Assembly (NCBI GenBank): GCA_937996595.1
Contig: CALKVC010000083.1
Location: 1 to 9,906 of the forward strand
Length of the DNA stretch: 9,906 bases
Reading direction: 5' to 3'
From: an uncultured Chitinophagaceae bacterium
GTDB lineage: Bacteria > Bacteroidota > Bacteroidia > Chitinophagales > Chitinophagaceae
Shown piece after piece: positions 1-5,936 of the stretch. The translations under genes and the position numbers were made by a program. The notes under the pieces are model-generated. The model was not told the origin of the DNA, did not search any database, and saw only the letters and a program-made list of their open reading frames with translations. The first letter of the stretch is position 1. The number at the start of each line of letters is the position of its first letter.

Positions 1-446
1 TGATCTACAATGGGTGCATAAGGTAGCGTTTGCCCGTTACCGGTATAAGCCAGTGAAAATGAACCGGTCTCCATCTCTATCATAGAAGTTACCGTAAGCT
101 GTGCCGGAACGCCGCTGCCATCATCAATCAGCACGTGTAAACCCGCTTCGGCAAGCAGGTCTTCCAATTCCTGTTTTTTCAACTGCTGCGAAACCGGCAT
201 CACGGTAGCGCCACAACCCACCCCGGCAAACAGGCCTATGATGAAATTCCTTCCATTGCGTGCCTTTAACCCTAAACCCATGCCGGGTTTTACGCCCAGG
301 TCTGTCAGTTTTTTCCGCAGTGTTTCTGTCTGTGAAAATAATTCAGTGAAAGTGATCGAGCCTTTAGCGTCGTACACTGCCGGGTTTTCAGGCCATTTTT
401 CGGCAGCATCCCGTAACAGGTCATATACAGGCAGGTGGCTTTGCAT
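1..446 (-). CDS. AMP-binding acyl-CoA/acyl-ACP ligase, N-terminal part (runs off left edge)
   Basis: The reading frame begins at ATG 446 and stays open to the window edge (148 codons). The translation starts MQSHLPVYDLLRDAAEKW and continues with the usual opening of the ANL (acyl-CoA synthetase / NRPS adenylation) superfamily: a PENPAVYD segment, an ITFTELF segment near residue 31, then LGVKPGMGLGLKARNGRNF and a GLFAGVGCGATVMPVS stretch near residues 70-87, matching the family's 'aGa...Pl.p' core. The P-loop (SSGTTG-type) and catalytic lysine regions lie outside the window, so substrate class cannot be read. In-frame TAG lies five codons upstream of the ATG, which fixes the start; there is no clear Shine-Dalgarno beyond AGG directly before it. 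It follows the FAD oxidoreductase gene by 12 nt and is the last operon gene visible. In this context it most likely activates an acyl or amino acid as the adenylate and loads it on the nearby carrier protein. An ordinary acyl-CoA synthetase is the alternative. Confidence 0.85.
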   Translation of the reverse strand, partial: MQSHLPVYDLLRDAAEKWPENPAVYDAKGSITFTELFSQTETLRKKLTDLGVKPGMGLGLKARNGRNFIIGLFAGVGCGATVMPVSQQLKKQELEDLLAEAGLHVLIDDGSGVPAQLTVTSMIEMETGSFSLAYTGNGQTLPYAPIVD

Positions 447-458
447 CCTGCGAATATA

Positions 459-1703
459 CTACAATTGATGGGCTTGTATCTCCTTAATGGTTTCCTTAAC
501 CGGTGTTTGCATCAGGTTTCCTGCCGCCAGGCAACCGGCTGCATAGCCCGTTTGAAAACAGGTGCCCATCACCCGGGCACTGGCAATGGCTTCATCAGTA
601 GCTGAAATGTTGCGGCCTGCCATATACAGGTTTTCAATAAAGTTTGATTGCAGGCAACGGGCCGGTACCTGGTAATAACCGCCGGCCTGCAGGTATCCCA
701 TCCTCACCCGCCTGTCAAGTTCCCATTCTTCCAAAGGCCAGGAACCGTTGGCAATGCCATCTTCAAATTTCCTGCAGTTGAGTATATCGTTAGCGGTTAG
801 TACGTATTTCCCTACCGTGCGGGCGCCGGTCCTGGTTCCTACTTCAGGTGCAATCCGTTGCAGGGATGCATCTTTAAATGCAGGCACATGCTGCACCAGG
901 AACGCTGTAAGTTCATGTATGAAAGATAATCCCATATCCCGCAATGCCTCCAGGTTTCCGGGTTCATAGGTTACTGCCAGCGGTATGCCGGCTTTCAGGC
1001 TTACCCGGTTGTTCTTCAGCGATCCCTGCACTACATACAACCTGTCGGCATGTGCCGGCAGTATTTTTTCGTCTATGGCTTTCCGTAATGCCTTCATCAG
1101 TATCATGCCCAAACGCTGTTCATTGTCTTCGGCTACATGCTCCATGGTAAAAACCTGTGCAGCAGCCTGGTAATGGCCGCTATGTATGGTTTCCAGTTTT
1201 GCCAGCCGGCTAACTGTAGCCTCGCCCGAACAGTCTATCACCGCTTTTACATGGAAGATTCTTTCAGCATTGTTTGAAAGGGTTATTGCCCGGCTGATAA
1301 GTCCATCGCCTGTCTCAATGCTTATTAGTTCAGTATGGCTGAGTATATCTATCTGATGATTTGACAGCAATGCCTGGCAGGTGTGTTTAAAAGCATCCAT
1401 GTCGTATGGCAGGTAATACAACCATTCGTGGTTATGTAATGCTTCTGTACCGGATGCCTGCTGCAGGCGTTCGGCAAATTCCCTGGCCACACCGCCGGCT
1501 ACATACTCTGGGTTGCCGGGTAACCCGTTTACATACAAACCGCAAACGGTTCCTACTTCTGCAGCAGTGGCTTTTCCGCCAAGGTAGCCGTTTCTTTCAA
1601 TCATGGTTACCCGCAGCCCGTATGTTGAAACTGCAATACATGCCGCCACACCTGCAGCGCCGCCGCCAACCACCAGTACATCAGTATCCGTAATCTTATT
1701 CAT
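459..1703 (-). CDS. FAD-dependent oxidoreductase (FAD_oxidored-like family)
   Basis: A 414-residue cytoplasmic flavoprotein with no signal peptide. Residues 9-37 form the Rossmann beta-alpha-beta motif: VLVVGGGAAG with GxGxxG at 13-18, and acidic Glu36 (MIER) to hold the adenosine ribose, followed by YLGGKAT. The C-terminal segment near residues 360-392 (LYMAGRNISATDEAIASARVM, then TGYAAG) is the second FAD-contact region typical of the FAD_oxidored (PF12831-like) group of GlcD/HdrA/thiazole-type flavoproteins. The middle (about 100-340) is the variable substrate domain. Its substrate cannot be predicted from sequence. The ATG overlaps the TGA of the upstream acyltransferase gene by one base (TGATG at 1701-1705), which suggests translational coupling, and the ligase gene starts 12 nt after its stop. 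Position between carrier protein, acyltransferase and ligase suggests it oxidises or desaturates a carrier-bound or released intermediate; this is inference from neighbours. Confidence 0.88.
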   Translation of the reverse strand: MNKITDTDVLVVGGGAAGVAACIAVSTYGLRVTMIERNGYLGGKATAAEVGTVCGLYVNGLPGNPEYVAGGVAREFAERLQQASGTEALHNHEWLYYLPYDMDAFKHTCQALLSNHQIDILSHTELISIETGDGLISRAITLSNNAERIFHVKAVIDCSGEATVSRLAKLETIHSGHYQAAAQVFTMEHVAEDNEQRLGMILMKALRKAIDEKILPAHADRLYVVQGSLKNNRVSLKAGIPLAVTYEPGNLEALRDMGLSFIHELTAFLVQHVPAFKDASLQRIAPEVGTRTGARTVGKYVLTANDILNCRKFEDGIANGSWPLEEWELDRRVRMGYLQAGGYYQVPARCLQSNFIENLYMAGRNISATDEAIASARVMGTCFQTGYAAGCLAAGNLMQTPVKETIKEIQAHQL

Positions 1704-3019
1704 CAGTATTCAAAAAAAAGGGTATCCCGAAGGTTTTGTTCAATTAAAAGTAAGTCATTCCAGTCTATCACTTCAGGAGAATAGGCGATTTCTATACTTA
1801 ACCCGGATTCATGTTTCATGAATACAAATGTAAAGCCTGGCGGGTAAGTAAGCGCGGGAATCAGGGCCATGCCTGATAAAGGTTCACCGAAAAGCGATTT
1901 CAGCTCTTTGAAATTATCACCGGTGGAAGTGTACAGAAAACTGGCAAATGTCCCTTCACCGGTTCTGCTAATGAGGAAGTAATATAACCAAAGCGGCACA
2001 TGGCGCATCATGTTCAGGAACATGCTGTAGCGTTTGGGGATATTGTCTTTTACCTGTGCTGTCATCTGGGCCGACAAGCTCTTTACCGTCAGGTGAATGT
2101 CTGTAAGCGCCGATTCGGGTAGCCGGTAAAACAGGAACGACACACAATTTGAAATCAGCGGCCCGGTTGCGCCTTTCATCCGGCCATCATAGGGCACCGG
2201 TAACCATATATCCCCCTTTTTGTTGTTTTTTTTGTTGTAATGGTAAATAACTTTCGCACAGCAGGCTATGAAAAACAAGGTTGGCCCAAACCTTGAACCT
2301 GTTTGTACAGCATTGCTGTTAATCTTTTCGCTTTCCGTGCTGTTGAAATGAATATTCCTGTATTTGACAATGCCAGCGCTGCTTTTGCAGTTTACTGTTG
2401 CTATGGAACTCACCGGCTTTCGGGATGAATGCTGTATGAAACTTTTCACCTTATACATATTCCGGATATACGCCAGCATCCCGGTCCCTTTTTGCTTTGC
2501 CGGGAAATAAGTATCCAGCCGGGTTTCCCTGTTTGCAGCCATCTTGTCCAGGTGTTCAAATAACAAATTGGTCCCTTTTGCATCCAGCAATATATGATTC
2601 CACGAAAGGATGAATGCACAGCACCCTGACGGATAGGAAACGAGGTCGGCTTCTATAAACCGTTCTGCATGTACATTGATATCTCTTTCCAGGATTTTTT
2701 GAGGGATCGCTTTTTCTATGTCTTCCTTGTGATGATGCAGCAAGATATTCCTGCCCATATCCGAATATTTCCAGTAAGGGATTCCGAACAGGTTGCCAGG
2801 TTTCAATGTTATATTACACAACCAGTAAATAACAGGTGAACCTTGCAGGATAGCAATGACCTTATCTGCAGAAAGCGCCTTATTAAAATAAAATACTTTT
2901 CGCATCACATTGCCTCCGGCTCCATGCTTCCTGGCATGCTTATCAAGCACCAGGTGAAAACAATCTGCTCCGCTCAGGTATACTTTGCGTGGCAGGGAGG
3001 CCTTGTAATTGGTATTCAT
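1703..3019 (-). CDS. Condensation-domain / WS-DGAT-like acyltransferase with variant NHxxxDA motif
   Basis: A 438-residue protein about the size of a single NRPS condensation domain or a wax-ester-synthase/PapA-type enzyme, both two-lobed CoA-dependent acyltransferase folds. The key segment is CCAFILSWNHILLDAKG at about 133-149: His142 and Asp146 fit the second His and the Asp of HHxxxDG, whereas the first His is Asn141 and the Gly is Ala147. In this superfamily the second His is the catalytic base, so activity is plausible. The C-terminal half (from about residue 270: ISNCVSFLFYRLPESALTD, then LSAQMTAQVK and SFLYTSTGDNF) resembles the second lobe of WS/DGAT-like proteins, and the stretch after about 400 (GLSIEIAYSPEVI) the usual terminal strand. 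Start ATG 3019 has no Shine-Dalgarno. It lies 71 nt after the carrier-protein gene, the longest spacer of the operon, and its TGA overlaps the next ATG. Likely role: transfer of a carrier-bound acyl or aminoacyl group to an amine or alcohol. Donor and acceptor are unknown. Confidence 0.75.
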   Translation of the reverse strand: MNTNYKASLPRKVYLSGADCFHLVLDKHARKHGAGGNVMRKVFYFNKALSADKVIAILQGSPVIYWLCNITLKPGNLFGIPYWKYSDMGRNILLHHHKEDIEKAIPQKILERDINVHAERFIEADLVSYPSGCCAFILSWNHILLDAKGTNLLFEHLDKMAANRETRLDTYFPAKQKGTGMLAYIRNMYKVKSFIQHSSRKPVSSIATVNCKSSAGIVKYRNIHFNSTESEKINSNAVQTGSRFGPTLFFIACCAKVIYHYNKKNNKKGDIWLPVPYDGRMKGATGPLISNCVSFLFYRLPESALTDIHLTVKSLSAQMTAQVKDNIPKRYSMFLNMMRHVPLWLYYFLISRTGEGTFASFLYTSTGDNFKELKSLFGEPLSGMALIPALTYPPGFTFVFMKHESGLSIEIAYSPEVIDWNDLLLIEQNLRDTLFFEY

Positions 3020-3090
3020 GTTATTTGCTGTTCACCGAAGCGGTTATAGATTTCCGTTAGTTGATAACACGTCAACGGGGTTGGGTTTAA

Positions 3091-3336
3091 TCAGTTTAAC
3101 ATTTCCTGCACTACCAGGGATAGCGCTTTCAGGGTGCGGAAATTTTCCGGAACCAGTTTTTCATCAGGGATCATCACGCCAAACCTGCGTTCTATGAACA
3201 GGATGATTTCCACGGTTGAAAAGGAATCTATCCCGGCCTGCTGCAGGTTACTGTCGGCGTTTATCCTTACTTCTTCTGAAAGGATATTGGTTTCAATGTA
3301 TTTTTTAAGTTCCTCTATGATGATATCCGGATCCAT
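3091..3336 (-). CDS. Free-standing acyl/peptidyl carrier protein
   Basis: An 81-residue acidic, helical protein of normal carrier-protein length. The attachment motif GIDSFSTVEI is present; the Ser of DSF (residue 38 counting from ATG 3336) should carry the 4'-phosphopantetheine arm added by a PPTase. The following FIERRFGVMIPDEKL matches helix II-III of ACP/PCP proteins (E..FGv.ip.e.l). DSF rather than the DSL of housekeeping AcpP, together with the operon context, points to a specialised carrier for secondary metabolism or lipid modification rather than fatty-acid synthase ACP. ATG 3336 is chosen over a TTG two codons earlier (3342): it leaves TGA-TC-ATG after the permease gene. No Shine-Dalgarno is visible. 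The carrier would hold the substrate loaded by the AMP ligase and present it to the oxidoreductase and the acyltransferase; this role is inferred. Confidence 0.93.
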   Translation of the reverse strand: MDPDIIIEELKKYIETNILSEEVRINADSNLQQAGIDSFSTVEIILFIERRFGVMIPDEKLVPENFRTLKALSLVVQEMLN

Positions 3337-3338
3337 GA

Positions 3339-4634
3339 TCAATAAGTGCGTTTAATCCTGTTCGTGATGGAAGCAATGGCCATCGTGGCTATGAAAAATG
3401 CAACCAGTTTCAGGGCATCAGCCAGTATGTCGGCCATACCTCCGCCCCGCAAAAATAGCTTATAAAAACCCGATAGCGACCAGTTTAATGGCGACCAGGT
3501 ACTGATATTCCGCATCACTTCCGGCATCACATAACTGGGAACCCAGATGCCACCGAGGGCAGACAGCAACAGGATGGAAAGCGAACCAAGTATGGCCGCC
3601 TGGTGTTCGGTGCCTGCCAGCGTACCAACCATCACCCCATAACCGGTGGCGGCAAATGCCGTAGCCATGGTTAGTATGAATATGCCCATATAGCTGCTGC
3701 CCAAAACCAGTTTAGGTAAGCCAAGCATGGGTAAAAAATACAATCCAACAGAAAGCATGAGCAGGAACTGTATCATGCACACTATGACATATACCACAAT
3801 TTTTCCGTTTATAAGCAACAGGTAAGGGGTTGGCATCGTGTGTAACCGGAATACCGAACCTTCATTCTTTTCTTTCATGATGCTGCTGGAAAGCGGGATG
3901 GCAATGAAGAACATCGCAAAAATGGTCCATGCCGGTACATTATGCTGTACGGCATTGGGAACAATTTTTTCCTCGCTTCGGGAAGCGTAGATTTCTTTGT
4001 ACCGGATGATCTGCGATTTCTGGTAGGCCGACTTTGGCGTTTCCGTTTTACCGGGAATCACTGCTGCTATTTGTTCAGAAAAGGTTTGAAACATGATTTT
4101 TGTTTTCACCTCCGAAATAAATTCATGCAGGTTGCTGGTTACAGAGTTGAGGAAAGATTTTTTTGCAACGGGATCAATCATCAGGGTAATTTCAACCGAA
4201 TCGGCAGCGGAACCTGCCTGAACAACCGTTGAATCACTTGTATCCATGGTTTCTTCCACCAGTTGGGTAACATTTCTGCGGATGGCATCTGTGGCTCCTT
4301 TGGGAATTACAATGCCAACGAGGAACCTTCCTTCGGCAACTGCTTTATGCGCCTGTTCAGCCGTTGCAGGTTTACCGTCTATGGAATCGTTGAAACTGCA
4401 AAGGTCGTTATTACGCAGGCCCTGTTCTATCATGATGCCCAGGGAATCATGGTCGTTGTTTACAAAAATAATGGGAATGCCTTTTTCGTTGATGGTTTTA
4501 AAAGCGGCATCCTGTATCAGGGTCATCACAAAAATCAGGATCATGGGCATGAGAAAAAGTATCGACAGCCCGACCTTGTCCCTCAGCAGCAGGAGGGTTT
4601 CCTTTTTTATGGTGGCTATGAGCTTACTGATCAT
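3339..4634 (-). CDS. ABC-2 type transporter permease
   Basis: A 431-residue inner-membrane protein of the ABC2_membrane_3 / YhhJ-YbhR-like layout. A cytoplasmic start (MISKLIATIKKETLLLLRDK) leads into one membrane helix at about 22-42 (LSILFLMPMILIFVMTLI), then a roughly 200-residue soluble loop (about 43-245) expected outside the cytoplasm, then five hydrophobic segments: about 246-265 (AWTIFAMFFIAIPLSS), 285-310 (VYVIVCMIQFLLMLSVGLYF), 320-343 (GIFILTMATAFAATGYGVMVG), 350-372 (AILGSLSILLLSALGGIWVP) and near the C-terminus (LVAFFIATMAIASI). The WSPLNWSLSGFYKLFL stretch before the last helix is typical of the family. ATG 4634 shares a base with the ATPase TGA (TGATG), so the two are probably translated together as a homo- or heterodimeric exporter. 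In this operon the cargo is probably the pathway product or a lipid precursor. Only one permease gene is present, so the permease should dimerise with itself. Confidence 0.93.
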   Translation of the reverse strand: MISKLIATIKKETLLLLRDKVGLSILFLMPMILIFVMTLIQDAAFKTINEKGIPIIFVNNDHDSLGIMIEQGLRNNDLCSFNDSIDGKPATAEQAHKAVAEGRFLVGIVIPKGATDAIRRNVTQLVEETMDTSDSTVVQAGSAADSVEITLMIDPVAKKSFLNSVTSNLHEFISEVKTKIMFQTFSEQIAAVIPGKTETPKSAYQKSQIIRYKEIYASRSEEKIVPNAVQHNVPAWTIFAMFFIAIPLSSSIMKEKNEGSVFRLHTMPTPYLLLINGKIVVYVIVCMIQFLLMLSVGLYFLPMLGLPKLVLGSSYMGIFILTMATAFAATGYGVMVGTLAGTEHQAAILGSLSILLLSALGGIWVPSYVMPEVMRNISTWSPLNWSLSGFYKLFLRGGGMADILADALKLVAFFIATMAIASITNRIKRTY

Positions 4635-5386
4635 CAGTCCCTTAATTTTCTTTTGGTGAGGTGTAAAAATACTTTCTCCAGGTTATCGGCGCCCGGGGTA
4701 TTTTCAATGAGCTCTGCCGGTGTTCCGCGGGTTAATATCTTTCCATGGTCAATGATGGATACCCTGTGGCAAAAATGTTCGGCTTCTTCCATGTGGTGCG
4801 AAGTATATATAATGGTTGTACCTTCTTCATTTATTTTTTTCAGGTGTTCTATGATTACATTCCTCGATTGCACATCAACGCCAACCGTTGGCTCATCCAG
4901 GAACAGGATTTTGGGCTTGTGCAGGATGCCTGCAATCAGGTTCACCCTTCTTTTCATGCCGCCCGAATAGGTAGTTACCTGCCGGTTGGCCGATTCTGTA
5001 AGCCCCAGCTTTTTTAGCCATTCTTCAATCCTGTCTTTCAGCAGTTTACCGGTTAAACCATACATATGCCCGTAAAACTCCAGGTTTTCCCTGGCGGTAA
5101 GGGTAGGGTACAACGCAATATCCTGTGGTACAATGCCTACAATCTTTTTTATGGAAGGCAGGTGCTGTTGCAGGTCCTGGCTGTCTATCAGTACTTTTCC
5201 ACCCGAAGGAGGGAATAGCCCGCATAAAATGGAAATCGTGGTTGTTTTTCCCGCACCATTAGGGCCCAGTAGTCCGAATATTTCGTTGCGGTAAATTGAC
5301 AGGTTGATGCCATTTACGGCAGGTTCGGCAGCATGCTTAAATGTTTTAGCCAGGTTGATGATTTCTATGATCGTTGATTGGGCCAT
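4634..5386 (-). CDS. ABC transporter ATP-binding protein (DrrA/YhhJ-partner type)
   Basis: A complete 250-residue nucleotide-binding subunit. Counting from ATG 5386: Walker A GPNGAGKT at 41-48, Q-loop Gln88 (VPQDIALYPTLTARENL), signature YSGGMKRR at 140-147, Walker B ILFLDEP at 160-166 followed by the D-loop VGVD, and H-loop His197 (YTSHH). The SGGMKRR and LDEPTVGVD wording is typical of the ABC-2 export class (DrrA/CcmA-like), which energises the permease encoded next. The frame stays open to a TTG at 5437, which would add 17 residues (MINPGYKNY...), but the family normally begins a few residues before the first strand (STIIEIINLAKTF), so ATG 5386 is preferred. It is the first gene of the operon, about 70 nt after the predicted transcription start. 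No accessory C-terminal domain is visible. Confidence 0.95.
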   Translation of the reverse strand: MAQSTIIEIINLAKTFKHAAEPAVNGINLSIYRNEIFGLLGPNGAGKTTTISILCGLFPPSGGKVLIDSQDLQQHLPSIKKIVGIVPQDIALYPTLTARENLEFYGHMYGLTGKLLKDRIEEWLKKLGLTESANRQVTTYSGGMKRRVNLIAGILHKPKILFLDEPTVGVDVQSRNVIIEHLKKINEEGTTIIYTSHHMEEAEHFCHRVSIIDHGKILTRGTPAELIENTPGADNLEKVFLHLTKRKLRD

Positions 5387-5462
5387 GGTAGCGCTGCTAT
5401 TCAGAGGCTGGTAATTTTTATAACCGGGGTTAATCAAATTTAACTGCTGGTTTTTACCGGCG

Positions 5463-5494
5463 CAAAGCTAATCTAATTATGAGTGCAGCCCAAA
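5463..5494 (-). promoter_or_regulatory. Bacteroidota-type promoter of the transporter/biosynthesis operon
   Basis: Read on the minus strand, TTTG (5494-5491) is followed by a 20-bp spacer and then TAGCTTTG (5470-5463), an exact match to the Bacteroidota -33/-7 pattern TTTG-N19/20-TAnnTTTG. Transcription should begin near 5456-5459, giving a leader of about 70 nt before ATG 5386. The -33 box lies 15 bp from the edge of the tandem repeat block at 5509, so the repeats are directly upstream of this promoter. Only the pattern match supports this; no transcription data. Confidence 0.7.
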
Positions 5495-5508
5495 CGGAAA
5501 TGAAATGG

Positions 5509-5720
5509 GGGAATGGGAAGAATTTGAAAATTTGAAGATTTGAAGATTTGAAGATTTGGAAATGTGGCGTCATTGCGAAGTACGAAGCAATCTGATTGTT
5601 GCAAAATAGTCTCTTGGTGGGAATGGGAAGAATTTGAAGATTTGAAGATTTGAAGATTTGGAAATGTGCAGTCATTACGAGGTACGAAGCAATCTGCCTG
5701 ATGAAAAATAGTCTCTTGAT
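5509..5720. repeat. Tandem duplication (110 bp and about 102 bp) built on an 8-bp microsatellite and an interspersed-repeat motif
   Basis: Copy 1 is 5509-5618, copy 2 is 5619-5720. Each copy begins GGGAATGGGAAG, runs into a (G/A)ATTTGAA 8-bp array (5 units at 5521-5560 in copy 1, 4 units at 5631-5662 in copy 2), continues GAAATGTG, then a GTCATT(G/A)CGA(A/G)GTACGAAGCAATCTG block (5569-5594; 5671-5696), and ends with AAAATAGTCTCTTG. The size difference is one 8-bp unit, so slippage after duplication explains it. The GTCATTGCGAG...GAAGCAATC wording resembles interspersed intergenic repeats seen in many bacterial genomes (from memory). Minus-strand frames stay open across it for 102 and 115 codons, but they only encode the repeat and are not genes. 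Confidence 0.92.
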
Positions 5721-5792
5721 TGGATTGCTTTTGTAATTTAAATAATGCGTGTTGAATAACAAGGATAATAATTTTAATGTCTAATAACAACA

Positions 5793-5923
5793 TGTAACCG
5801 CGGAGCCGCTGAGGATGCAAAGGTTTCGCGGAGATCTTCTGCGTTTACTCTTTTTCTCCTGTTCTCTGCGGTGAAATATTATAGTATATATATTATATGC
5901 GCTGCTGCGTCTCTGTGGTTACA
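5793..5923. repeat. 131-bp imperfect palindromic element with TGTAACC/GGTTACA ends
   Basis: The left end begins TGTAACCGCGGAGCCGC (5793 onward) and the right end is GCGTCTCTGTGGTTACA (ending 5923); the reverse complement of the right end begins TGTAACCACAGAGACGC, so the outer 17 bp agree at most positions. An inner pair also exists: TTTCGCGGAGA (5824-5834) against TCTCTGCGGTGAAA (5863-5876). An AT-rich TATATATATTATAT stretch lies at 5884-5899. The CTCTGCG/ACGCAGAG wording resembles repeated intergenic elements known from several bacterial phyla (from memory). It encodes nothing and has no transposase, so it is a small non-autonomous or RNA-hairpin-type repeat. It starts 14 bp past the crtD stop codon and could end that transcript, though it lacks a classical GC-stem plus U-run. 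Confidence 0.75.
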
Positions 5924-5936
5924 AAAATTTGATTTA

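Noticed and set aside
3337..3342. TTG start for the carrier protein
   Set aside because: An ATG two codons downstream gives a normal-length carrier protein without overlapping the permease stop codon.
4263..4970. Plus-strand 235-codon frame
   Set aside because: It lies opposite the well-supported ABC permease and ATPase genes and its translation shows no domain-like pattern.
5387..5437. TTG start at 5437 for the ABC ATPase, adding 17 residues
   Set aside because: The extension is not typical of the family and ATG 5386 gives the normal N-terminus; not strictly excluded, since 5437 is downstream of the predicted transcription start.
5521..5662. Possible CRISPR-like array
   Set aside because: The repeated units are 8 bp and directly adjacent with no unique spacers, and no cas genes are nearby.
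5454..5820. Two overlapping minus-strand reading frames of 102 and 115 codons, translating into repeated FQIFKSSNLQI-type peptides
   Set aside because: They exist only because the 8-bp array has no stop in these frames; they lack start context, family features and agreement between copies, and they cross the operon promoter.
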